A stretch of 21,531 bases of DNA from NCBI GenBank assembly GCA_000969725.1, contig JXSR01S007869.1. The stretch is one strand, 5' to 3'. This DNA comes from Ophiothrix spiculata. Lineage: Eukaryota; Echinodermata; Ophiuroidea; Amphilepidida; Ophiotrichidae. Shown one piece after another: positions 9,235 through 18,351 of the stretch. Position numbers and translations under genes: made by a program. Position 1 is the stretch's first letter. Each line of letters begins with the position of its first letter. The notes beneath the pieces are model-generated. The model was not told the origin of the DNA, made no database searches, and saw only the letters and a list, made by a program, of their open reading frames with translations.

Positions 9235-9650
9235 GTCACAAACGTTACCAAAAAGTTACACCAAAATGACACAAACGTTACCAAACAAAACATTGCATTA
9301 AACGATATCCTGACAATAGAATTTCATACTACTTTTATGTAATATTTGTAAATATGTTACCCATTATCTGTGAAAAGCTCAATAAAAATTCGCTAACATG
9401 TCAGAGAATTTTAATTTGATGTCATTTGGAGCAAAATAAAAATTCCGTGTGATGTCACAAACGTTACGTTACGTTACATGAACTATATTCAGTATTTTGG
9501 CAAATAATTAAATCTTTGCACACGTACATATCTTGATCCCACCATACCAGTTAGCACCATTAACAAAGACGTGGATTTAATATTTATGCTAGGTTCAATG
9601 GCCATTTAAAAGTGATTTTTTCGGTCACAAACATTACGTTGTACTCACCC
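9235..9650 (+). repeat. Dispersed repeat copy B with four CACAAACGTTAC motifs
   Basis: Positions 9421-9650 are the direct counterpart of 5907-6115. The motif GTCACAAACGTTACC occurs at 9235-9249, GACACAAACGTTACC at 9268-9282, GTCACAAACGTTAC at 9454-9467 and GTCACAAACATTAC at 9624-9637. At 9462-9477 a CGTTA pentamer is tandemly triplicated. Copy A lacks the two upstream motifs. The right edge CACCC is shared by both copies and may be the family's true end. Confidence 0.7.
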
Positions 9651-10354
9651 GTATGTATCATAATTACTACATTACTACAGGGACCTTTGTTGTGAAAATA
9701 AACGCCATTTGACTCGACAGAAGCAATTTGTAACATAAGACCGGCTGATAAGACCATATGCTACTCCTTCTTTGCGTTGTTTTAACATTTCAAAATCGGA
9801 AACCTGATATGAATTGCAAGTTGTATTGTAATTTATACTCTCAAACGACGGATTTGGAACGACATATTTTACTTTGTGTGTATGTATTTTAGAAAGATTA
9901 GAAAACAGTCACAAGTATTAAAAAAAAAAAGGTAAAAAACAGTCACTTTGATCCTAATACTACAGGAACTATATACACACACTAATCATAAGTATTGCAA
10001 CATCATCGTCGACTGTGGTTTTGGCGCAAAATCTAAATAGCGTTTTCAAAACCTTGGTATGAAAACATTGTTATGCTAGTTATAGTGATATTTTCATCAG
10101 GTTGTTTTCATGTTTCTTTTCTTTAATTGTTTTGATGAATTGACACTTATTTCAATAACTAAGGGGCTAGCCATGAAATTTAATGATATCAACTGCTCAC
10201 TTCCACAATGCCACTCAGAATAAGCAATTCTTTGAGAGCTGATATCTGTCGAGGATCAGATGTTAGATTAATCAACTAATGCATCTTGAAATGTGTGTTA
10301 TTCAAGACTCGCCCGTTAATATTATCTCATGTGTCTTACTTCAGATTTGCGTAA
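9651..10354. other. Non-coding stretch; one exact 34-bp repeat
   Basis: Positions 9860-9893 are identical to 12522-12555 (34 nt; see separate entries). A run of A occurs at about 9920-9931. Nothing else was recognised. Confidence 0.5.
9860..9893 (+). repeat. Exact 34-bp direct repeat, copy 1
   Basis: The segment starts CGACATATTTTACTTTGTGT and ends GTATTTTAGA. It is identical over 34 nt to 12522-12555, which lies inside the left arm of the Tc1/mariner-type element. Similarity stops abruptly on both sides. Confidence 0.85.
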
Positions 10355-10366
10355 TGCGCATGCGCG
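10355..10366. promoter_or_regulatory. NRF1-type palindromic site
   Basis: TGCGCATGCGCG matches the nuclear respiratory factor 1 consensus YGCGCAYGCGCR at every position. It is striking in such AT-rich, CpG-poor DNA. NRF1 sites lie typically in CpG-containing promoters, so this may mark a promoter for a gene to its right. Function is inferred only. Confidence 0.4.
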
Positions 10367-10434
10367 TTTAGATTGATACTGCTAACGCATATTTTCGAAG
10401 ATCCTGTCATTAAAAACCTGCGTGTAGTCGAGTG

Positions 10435-10442
10435 TGACGTCA
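10435..10442. promoter_or_regulatory. Full CRE palindrome (TGACGTCA)
   Basis: This is an exact CREB/ATF full site, 68 bp downstream of the NRF1-like palindrome. One such 8-mer can occur by chance; the pairing with the NRF1 site is what makes it worth recording. Confidence 0.35.
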
Positions 10443-10730
10443 TTTTGAAGAACGATAAGTGGTTATTTACAAACTGTTGACATGTTCCTAAAATACTTTA
10501 ACATTGATTTGCTGAGAATGACGATACATTGGCAGTTATCGATATTCCCGTCAATTGTCGCAGGTTTTTCGAATCATTACATGCCAATGAAATTCAAACC
10601 ATGAGTTATACACCAATTTTTGTCATCAAAGAAAGGTTACAATGGTTGTAGCCGTCATATTTAAAACTCAAAACACTTATTCTTTAATTATCAAAACTTA
10701 ATTAGGCCCACACTCCTTAATGAAACCAAT

Positions 10731-10830
10731 ATGGCGTCAATTCAGGGCCGCTGTCACGTTCCTCGGCAAATTCGCCATCCCAACTCTTCGCTGCCCGTGT
10801 ACAAGCGTGGTCAATTGTTTCCCTTTTGTT
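10731..10830 (+). other. GC-richer exon-like patch, unassigned
   Basis: ATG at 10731 has A at -3 and G at +4, a good context, and opens a 101-codon frame to 11036. The first 30 codons or so are clearly GC-richer than the surroundings, and the rest returns to AT-rich character. The next register over reads RAAVTFLGKFAI, whose GKFAI faintly recalls the tenth membrane segment of SLC22 transporters. I recognise no family with confidence. It may be a first exon, a pseudogene exon or chance. Confidence 0.25.
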
Positions 10831-10898
10831 ACTCTACACATATGTGTCTACTTTCCTTAAATATTCCTTCAAGAATAGTTATACATAATTATTTTCAG

Positions 10899-10935
10899 TT
10901 TCTGGGCAGTACTGAGCGACCAAAAAGGCCAATAG
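10899..10935 (+). pseudogene. Possible exon relic with MFS loop motif (LSDxxGx)
   Basis: A splice-acceptor-like ATTTTCAG precedes 10899 and an AG|GTAAAA donor follows 10935. The 37 nt read FWAVLSDQKGQ and then TAG. This resembles the major facilitator loop between membrane helices 2 and 3, (G)xLSDRxGRR/K, with both arginines read as glutamine (CAA for CGA, the change expected from CpG decay) and the last codon a stop. The next candidate exon at 11348 continues in phase 0. If the reading is right, this is a dead exon of an SLC22/MFS-type transporter. The match is short and could be chance. Confidence 0.22.
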
Positions 10936-11347
10936 GTAAAATGGCAAAAGCCTATTTTTGCAATATGATTGATGGTTTTCCATATGTGCAGTCTTTTATG
11001 GACGACTACTTATACGCGAATTATATGCATTACTAGAATCCCCCGACGTCTAGTAATTCCAAAAGTCATTTTGTAGCAAAAAATAAAAACGCCCACAGCC
11101 ATATAACAACAACGGATTCTTTCGGTTCTCAGGGCTACAATGTGCTTGAGGTCTTCATTCAGTATCTCTCATAACGTCATAAATAATTTATGATTAAACA
11201 TATTTAAAAATAACAGAATGTCACATATTTTGTTGGACAAGTTTCAGAGAAGTTGTTACATGCCCACTAATGTTGTTGATAGGACATTTAAAGGTACATA
11301 TGTTTACTACTCAAATGTAAATGATGCACATATTGCACTCATTTTAG

Positions 11348-11479
11348 GCATACTTCATCTCTGGGGCCGTGTGCGCTTCAAAATTCAAGTGGGTGTTGAC
11401 CACCCTCCTCCCCCGTGGTTTCTGGCTATCCGGAACAATTATAGCAATCGGCCACAACCGACAGTTCAATGCGGTTGAG
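11348..11479 (+). pseudogene. Possible membrane-helix exon (MFS/SLC22-like), likely broken
   Basis: TTTTAG just before 11348 is an acceptor-like end, and the following roughly 130 nt are markedly GC-rich. The phase-0 frame reads AYFISGAVCASKFKWVLTTL, then LPRGFWLSGTIIAIGHNRQF, then NAVEF. There are two hydrophobic stretches and an Arg-Gly-Phe pattern reminiscent of the helix 3 to helix 4 region of SLC22 transporters (GvxxAF..n...f..R.l.G...G). It is about eight residues shorter than that region usually is. A possible donor is G|GTTGAGT at 11474. The frame stays open to 11599 in AT-rich sequence, which I take as non-coding. Confidence is low. Confidence 0.25.
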
Positions 11480-11583
11480 TTTAAAATTGCTCCTTGTGTA
11501 GATTTTGCCAAACAAACAATAAAAGTACTATTTTTTGAAGTTGAAACTGTACAAAAAATATATAAGAATATGCAATATTGCTG

Positions 11584-11815
11584 TCTTAAAACCGCTTAAT
11601 ACAACGTACTTAAAATCTAAATTGCTTTTATAAAATCTTAAAAACATAATTGTTATCAACAAAAAGATTCAAAAATTCTGTTCAGGTAGACACCTGTCTA
11701 CCTTTGTCCGGTCAAAGGTAGAGAATTGTCTACCTAAACGAATTATTTTCTGGAAAAAGTTCAGTTTTTTATAAAAGCAATTTAGATTTTATAGTGTTAA
11801 CGTCATATAAGACAC
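11584..11815. repeat. Foldback element with two nested inverted blocks
   Basis: AAAATCTAAATTGCTTTTAT at 11611-11630 recurs inverted at about 11772-11792. Nested inside, AGGTAGACACCTGTCTACC at 11685-11703 pairs with GGTAGAGAATTGTCTACCT ending at about 11737, with a short TCCGGT loop. Shorter matches (ACGT and GTCTTA words) extend to the outer limits given. It is non-coding and its outer boundaries are approximate. Confidence 0.65.
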
Positions 11816-12383
11816 CGTCAAGCATCAGGTGCTTCTCTAAATATTTTCCTTCGCACTGACAGGTGTTTAACATCACCTGTAATGCTCATGAAAATACCGC
11901 TATCTTATCGCATCACTGGTGACTGCGTAAATGCCTTGTATTATTAATGACATTATGCTTTATATGCGTTTTACTGGTAGACATGATGTATTGCTATGGA
12001 ATATATAGGAGAACATTAACCTTTAGGGTAATGCATTGACAACATTGCTACCGGCTTGTAGGGAGCAATTTCAGGGAGTTTGTAGGAATAATGACATATT
12101 ATCAGGGGTAGTCTTACCTTTTTAGCAGAAATGTGCATATCAAAGGAAAAGAGGTAGGCATGTGAAATAAGAAAAACAAACATAAGAATAAATAATTTTA
12201 GAAAGTATATTTTAAAGGTAACATGTTCAAATATTCGTGAGTTTAAGATATCTAATATCATCATATTTAAAATACAGAGTATACAATAGCGTTGCAGGGT
12301 TGCATATAGTTATAACAATGCCGAGGCAAGAGACTAAAATATACTCCTAAAAATGCAACCAGCCATGATTAGGAAGCTAATAA
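11816..12383. other. Non-coding stretch, nothing recognised
   Basis: AT-rich DNA with a small hairpin around CAGGTG...CACCTG (about 11861-11880). The 82-codon minus-strand frame at 12016-12264 has no recognisable features. Confidence 0.4.
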
Positions 12384-12385
12384 TA

Positions 12386-13253
12386 CAGGGTGTATCAAAA
12401 AGAAGTTTACAGTGATTAAAGTGCCTCCATTTCAAAAAGTATGATGCATTCTCTAAATTTGTTTTTAATTATAAATAAAATAGAACATTATCTTTCCATA
12501 ACAGAAAAAAAAACATATGTGCGACATATTTTACTTTGTGTGTATGTATTTTAGATGCTTTGTCAAAAAATAAATTTTGTAAATTGTAAATAAAACCGGT
12601 TGCGCAAAGTCAATACAAATAATTACGGATCCTTATGTTTTCCCCTTTTTACGAAGACTAGAGAGCTTTAACATTACCTGCATGTCAGGTTAGGGCTCTG
12701 TTAACAAAGTGTGGCAATTAGTTTTAAACATTGATCAAAAAATGTCGACCAATTCGTTAATATCTTTGGCTTAAACTAACACTTATGGAAGAGGCCTAAG
12801 GACTTCAAACCAAGTGATATTGGAAAGCCATTACTGATGCCATGACAGTTGTGAATTTAAGTATCTAGGGAAGTTGTTTTCTCTAATGTGTGGACAGCGA
12901 AAAAGCCTTGTTAATGAAGTGATAAAAATGGCAGATAATGGTCAAATATCCAAAGTTTATTCAAACTGTAATTATAAGGCAAAAATAGGATTTATCATCC
13001 AAACGTCAGAAAGCATTTGTTTCGTCCTATTTGATCTTCTTTATAGCTAAAAGATGTTACCTACAGTTAAAATTGCAAGTATGGAACCAGGCAGTCTTTG
13101 CACAGCTGATTTTATTTACAATTTTACAAAAATGACCATAATTTTCATTTCGGTTATCGTACGACTGTAACTAAAAACAAATTAAGGGAATGTATCATAC
13201 TTTTTGAAATGGAGTCACTTTAATCACTGTAAACTTCTTTTTGATACACCCTG
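12386..13253. mobile_element. Non-autonomous Tc1/mariner-type element, TA target site
   Basis: TA at 12384-12385 and 13254-13255 flank an 868-bp element. The outermost 66 bp (12386-12451 and 13188-13253) are reverse complements with 64 matches, starting CAGGGTGTATCAAAAAGAAG. Weaker similarity continues inward (TTTGTTTTTA, then TGTAAATTGTAAATAAAACC), so each arm is about 150-230 bp. The left arm contains roughly 60 bp extra, including the 34-bp segment shared with 9860. A TA duplication and ends beginning CAG are typical of the Tc1/mariner (IS630) group. The interior shows no transposase remains, so it was probably mobilised in trans. Confidence 0.8.
12522..12555 (+). repeat. Exact 34-bp direct repeat, copy 2
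   Basis: Identical to 9860-9893. It lies in the extra segment of the left arm of the Tc1/mariner-type element; the opposite arm lacks it. Confidence 0.85.
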
Positions 13254-13255
13254 TA

Positions 13256-15694
13256 TTGTAAGCCCGAGTAAAAGGCAAGGAAAGGCAATTTTACACCAAT
13301 TTTATCAGTCGAGCAAGTGGTACTGATCACACTAAGGTGAGTTCTGCTACTGCCTATATGAATATAATTGTCATTGAATAAATATAGAAATAAAATAAAA
13401 AATAATAATTTAATACTATTTATTCATCGGACCAGATTATTCCCTGAAGGAAAAATAACTTATTATACGACTCAAGATGCAGACATTGTTCTGTACTAAA
13501 ATGATTAATGTAACAAGTAAGATTTAAGATGCAGAATTTGGGCTGAACTGAAAAGATGAAAAAATGTATGAGCATAACGCTTCTGTCAAAAGCAAAATTC
13601 TTTATACCCGTGTCTGTTTCTTCGTTAGGGTTATAGTATCGAAATGGTAAACCAAATCATCATTTATAGCTTTCAACCTATTTTGTTAGCTCTCGAACAA
13701 AACAAAAAAACGGCCTACACACAAAAAAAAGGCCAGGCATAATCTTTTCCAAAGCACCTCCTTATGAATGAAAATATGACACCCTGGATGGGTGACTACT
13801 GTGGTATAAGTCAGTGCATATTAATGAAATGTAGAATGCACTTACCTAGCACAATCTACATTCTTCAATTAGTTATTATGTCTCTGCAAAGGCATTACAT
13901 GGAATGACCTATATATCTTTTCTCAGGCAGTTGTAATACCAAATGTATGTCAAGGGTTAATTACGAGCCAGAAGGCCGTATTTGTAAGGCACCAATCGCT
14001 GGAACCAAAAGTTTCAAGACCCTTTGAAGCTTTCAAGGTGTATGATCTAGTATACATGTGTGCAAGACCGGGGTGCAAGATCATTCATTGGAGAGACATT
14101 CAAGGTTTTCAAATATTTTTTTCTTGAGATGGTTGAAATGGGGTCTCAACGCTCGACGAACTTTATATTTAATAGTAATGATAAGGTATTTTTTTGAATA
14201 TCTAAGCATTTGACTTCTGCGGAGGAGATTATAGTAATCAGTACTGATGGTAATATAACACCAGACACACCAAGGAGCTGATCTACTGACACATTTTAAG
14301 TGTAAAATGAAGATATTAAAATATTTGTTTAAAAAAGGATAATTATCCTACGATGAAAGTCTGGTCCTTATACTTGACGAATTACCTTAGGCCTTTACTT
14401 AAAAAGTAAATGCTCTCTATTTCTATGAATTGCCGAGTCAACATTAAAAAGGAAGTGCATATGAAAACCAAATCAATGGAGTACTTGTCATGAAATTAAT
14501 TAAATTAATGTTATTGATATTTCGAGATTTAAGACGTTTTTTCTACAGTAATGTGTAACAGAGCGTTTTTGTCGTTGAGGATGGCAATGGGTAATGTCTG
14601 ATAGCTTGAAGTAACAGAAAAACAACTAAAACAAACATTGCATCTTATTCAAACTATATTAACAAACTTTAAAGATACCACAATTTTCCAAATTCAAAAA
14701 GATAATTGAATTTTACAGACAGCAGTTCTTAAACCATACTATGTATCATTGTGAAAAATGATTGAAGTGTTTACCTTCAATCGATTTTGTCTACATTATA
14801 TCATCTTCTTGGGTCAGGTGCACAGTGCACTCATACTTATAATATTAATGCATTCTAGTCTCCGATGACCATATCATAGTTCACTTAAAATGATTCCCCA
14901 GTGTTTCTACTGACCTACATACTAAAAATACAGCAGAAGAGACACTTTCATACCTTGTTTCTGAATAGAATTTACATTAATGTTCTTAGTTAATCTAACA
15001 ATACTGAAACAGCTTTCTGGGTTTTTTCATATTAACCCAAACAAACAACTTCTGTGTCCTTTTAGATTATATGTTAAAGATTATTTAGTTCCTTAAGGGC
15101 CAGTTTTTACTTTTTCATGGGCAATAATATATACAATTATTCGCTCTTTTAACATTACCAATACATACAATGTATTTTCTAATAATAACGCAGGGTTGAT
15201 GGTGGACAATTGATAACTACTCTACTATATTTTTGGATTATTTATATGATTCCTATTGATCATATCAAATATATATATATATATTTTCCTCCTCAAATAT
15301 GCGTTCTAATGTAAATTAGAATAGATATTAGCGGATGCTTGCTGAAAGCGAATGACACAATATATATGGTCACCCATAGAAAAAGTATAAATACGGCCTA
15401 AGATTTCATTAATAATATTCAAGAATACCAACAATATGTGCCATTATGGGAATAAAGTGAAGTTATTTAAATCGCATTCGTAGATATGTTAAGATTTTAT
15501 GTAGAAAAAGCAATTTACTTCAAAATGACAGTTGAGATCTCCGATAAATCCACACTGTTCATATTACTTGTAAATGTGGCGCAGGAGATCCAAGAGATAA
15601 AACATTTTTTATGTTTCCTAAAGTTGTTGGTTAGTAATTGGTAAGTGTTGAAAATTGAGATTTAATTGCGTTGATTTCAAATATGTGTCATACT
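13256..15694. other. Long non-coding stretch, small structures only
   Basis: No gene or repeat family was recognised. Small items: a 14-bp palindrome AGGATAATTATCCT at 14337-14350, a GATTGAAG/CTTCAATC hairpin near 14760, an (AT)8 run at 15269-15284, and TTCTAAT/ATTAGAA inverted words near 15303-15320. A short frame near 15560-15630 reads CKCGAGDPRDKTFFMFPK, which is superficially THAP-like but is closed by stops on both sides. Confidence 0.4.
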
Positions 15695-15847
15695 TATTTT
15701 ATTTTTTTTGGTAAGAAAATAAAAACATTCATATCTTTGTCTATGTTATATCTTTATGTTTGACCTATAAATACTATATAACTTTCTTTTCTTGAAATTA
15801 CAAGTATTCAAATTCGGATAGGTGAATTTGTCGATTTAAATCTTTTT
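15695..15847 (+). repeat. Dispersed direct repeat, copy 1 (~150 bp)
   Basis: This matches 19295-19444 almost base for base: TTTTTTTTGGTAAGAAAATA, then ACATTCATATCTTTGTCTAT, then GACCTATAAATACTATATAA. It diverges slightly through TATTCAAATTCGGA-AGGTGAA and ends near TCGATTTAAATCTT. The copies are about 3.6 kb apart. It lacks the TG...CA ends of an LTR. Confidence 0.85.
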
Positions 15848-16670
15848 TAACATGATTTGTACACAACCGAATAAAATTGACTGTTTCTTTGTGATAAAAA
15901 TACGAAAATGGGTTTTTGAAATTCAGGCGGGAGTCATTTGTACATATTGACACTTGTTACTTTTTTCACAGAAATATGAAACAAATGGTCCTAGTTGCCT
16001 TATGTTATTAGGGTGGGGTGTGTGTAAGGGTGTATGTGCTTCTTCCTCTAATATTGCGAAATTGATGAACCCTTTGCTTGATGAAACGATTTCTGAATGT
16101 ACAAATTATGTAGATATTGACCTTTCTGTATTAGACATCTATTTTTAATGTTACTTATTGGATAAGTCTAGTTTTAACTAAGCAGCAAAAATCTTAATTA
16201 TTCATTAGAATTTAAGATTTCTTTTGATCTTAAAAGAACGACTTTCTTCTTTTGAACATAAACGACATCATGTAGCATTTACGCCAATGAAGTGGTTTAA
16301 TTGAACAGAAAAATTATAATTATGGAGCCCGTCCATCCCAAACGAGCGTTAAATGAAGCCTCTTGAATTTTTCACTTTTTAAAATATTTTCAAAGATCAT
16401 ATTATAAGGATTAAAATGACACATCAACTTCACTCGATTTCAAGTAAATTGAATAACTGTAACTATGCAGGTAAACTCGTTTAAAGATCAGTAAGCCCTA
16501 TATTTCTGTACAAATATTAAATGTTCCCGCTCATTTTTTTGAAATGAAATTTGCTGGTGTTCTGAAGTAAGCACATTGACTGTGAATCTGTCAAAAGATT
16601 AATTTCGGCACAGTACGACCTTGACAAGTATTTTAAATAGTGTCATGTACATTATCGTATTTTTGGTATA
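15848..16670. other. Non-coding stretch; one possible terminal-exon-like frame
   Basis: TTTTTTCACAG ending at 15971 looks like a splice acceptor, and the frame after it is open to 16148 (KYETNGPSCLMLLGWGVCKG then about 38 residues). No family was recognised and no upstream partner exon fits, so it is not called a gene. Confidence 0.3.
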
Positions 16671-16672
16671 TA

Positions 16673-17117
16673 CAGACTTGACATTAAATATGGAATATAT
16701 TTTTTCTGTTGATTTCCATCTTGAATAACCCGCCATATCTCTGTATGTAACAATTTTGGAGACTTGTGCTTTCTCATGATTGTAACTACACTTATGATCT
16801 TCAAATCCAGGGTACTTTCAAGCTCACTGAAATGACACAGAGTCAATGAGAAACTTGAAGATGGAAATAACTCAGAAAATAAGGTCTAAAACCCGTGCAC
16901 TGCAATATTAAACAAAGGAAAATGAATTTGCCATATTTTCTTTCATACGTTACCTAGAGATTTGAAACTCTACAGGGTTGATTAACACAATGTAAGTTAT
17001 AATTTCTGATCAATCAATATTTCCTCTGTTATCATTGAGAAGCGTAAGACGTCAAGACTCTCCATGGCATGCTTTCCATTTGTTATTGGAGAGTTTTTCG
17101 GGTATCTCAGCCAAAGC
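16673..17117 (+). repeat. Left long terminal inverted repeat of the Tc1-like element
   Basis: Pairs with 17905-18349. The outer 76 bp are 70/76 identical; the interior is more diverged but keeps the same block order. The inner end may overlap the decayed 3' end of the transposase reading frame. Confidence 0.8.
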
Positions 17118-17119
17118 AC

Positions 17120-17880
17120 CAAACACAGGACCACAACACTTTTCACCTCGGCGGATCAATATAACATGCTGTTAATCCAACGTGCTTCTTAACCAAAATG
17201 TTCTCATAACGATTAATATCCAAAGATCTTACCGGACAAGGAAATAACTCAACACCCTGATCTTCCAGGAAAGTCCGGATTGTACGAGCACGACGGAGGC
17301 GAAAGTTGTCATTGTGTAGCATAAAATTGTTTCCGAAGAAGCCTCTAGCCAATGACATTATCAATGCTTCTAGAATGCATCTTTACTGGTGCTGATGGAG
17401 GCTGCCTTTCAAGGTGATCAGGGCCGATTTTCCACCTGTATGTGAAACACCCAGAAGGCAATGTTACCTTCTTCTGGATACATTGTTGATAGCATGCACG
17501 CTTTAGTATAACCCTTCTCTGTACATCTGCGCCCCTGACGCGTCCACATTGGCAGTACATTTCGAATTTAGTCTAAGCTCTGAATACAACGTTATCTCAT
17601 TGATGGGACTTAAAATGGAAATTGATCTGTAGCTCAGTCAAAGCATCGCTGGGAAAGGTGTTTGGTCAAGATATTTTCTTCATGGGTTTCCTGGCATGAT
17701 CGCTACTTTGAATAAAGTGAGAGTTTACAAATGTTCTTGAAACGAGCTTATTTTATGAAAGATCATGGTGTTGGACACTTTCCCTGTTTGGTAAGATCTT
17801 CAGATATGAACTCTGTTGAGGACTTCTCGGTTGAAGTAACACATCGATGAACAACAAGTTATATCAAACCATCATGTACA
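17120..17880 (-). pseudogene. Tc1-family DDE transposase pseudogene
   Basis: A Tc1 transposase cuts and pastes its own element by binding the inverted repeats. Here one minus-strand register carries its remains in the right order. GNP*RKYL (about 17680) and YSELRLNS (about 17580) sit at the site of the usual SDESRF with its first catalytic Asp lost. GVSHTGGKSALITLKGSLHQ (about 17460-17395) corresponds to the GxISHTGRTPL region. FFGNNFMLHNDN (second Asp codon 17308-17310) and RTFLEDQGVELFPCPVRSLD then NRYEN (Glu codon 17203-17205) complete it. Thirty-four residues separate that Asp and Glu, the DD34E spacing of Tc1. At least six in-frame stops (in L*TL, NP*RK, ML*LS, LY*SV, RR*HC, HQ*RC) disable it. 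The N-terminal helix-turn-helix is only faintly readable, partly in another register. Confidence 0.88.
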
Positions 17881-17904
17881 TGAGTAACTTTAGGCTGTGC
17901 TTGA

Positions 17905-18349
17905 TACTTGGGCTGATACACCTGTCCGAACTCTCCAATTACTATAGGAATGTCCGCATGGAGAGTTCATGCGCCGTACGCTTCTTATGGATGACAAAGC
18001 AAGCAGTGTTTCGTCTTTATTTGTAACCAAAAATATACAAAATAACCTTGTAAAATTTCAAGAGTCCAGGTTAAGTATTAAATAAACTACGGCAAATTTA
18101 ATTTCCATAATTCTGTATTATGGTGCACGAGTTTGGACCAAACTTTTAGAGGTTTTGGTGCTTTCAAGTTCCCCATTTTTTCTGTGTCACCTAAGTATGC
18201 ACAAAAAGCGTCTTAGTTCAAAGTTTACATGTACATCTACAAAGATGAAGAATTACACATTCCTGGAGTTTTCATATACCGAGATATGGCGGATAATTCA
18301 AGATGGAAACCAACAGAAAAAATATATTCCATATTTAATGTCAAGCCTG
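17905..18349 (-). repeat. Right long terminal inverted repeat of the Tc1-like element
   Basis: Reverse complement of 16673-17117. The 68-codon plus-strand frame at 18155-18361 and the 64-codon minus-strand frame at 16652-16846 read the two arms of the same repeat, which explains their shared ending (IWR-IQDGNQQKKYIPYLMS). They are not genes. Confidence 0.8.
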
Positions 18350-18351
18350 TA

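Larger units (their letters stand above)
16673..18349 (-). mobile_element. Degenerate full-length Tc1-like transposon with ~445-bp inverted repeats
   Basis: TA at 16671-16672 and 18350-18351 flank a 1677-bp element whose ends are CAGRCTTGACATTAAATATG in inverted orientation. The first 76 bp of the two arms match at 70 positions. Similarity continues with lower identity for about 445 bp on each side, to about 17117 on the left and 17905 on the right. Inner landmarks are GGAAA-T-AATTTGCC, GAAGCGTA, ACTCTCCATG and TTGGAGAGTT, each found inverted in the other arm. Between the arms, on the minus strand, lies a broken DD34E transposase. Long inverted repeats are known in some Tc1 relatives such as Tc3. 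The element is intact in structure but dead in coding. Confidence 0.9.

Noticed and set aside
15560..15640. THAP-like string CKCGAGDPRDKTFFMFPK followed by a GGTAAGTG donor
   Set aside because: The frame is closed by stops a few codons upstream and downstream, the second half of a THAP domain is absent, and an FxFPK match is expected by chance in this AT-rich window.
15954..16148. 64-codon frame after an acceptor-like TTTTTTCACAG, resembling a terminal exon
   Set aside because: No family recognised, and no upstream exon in compatible phase without stops.
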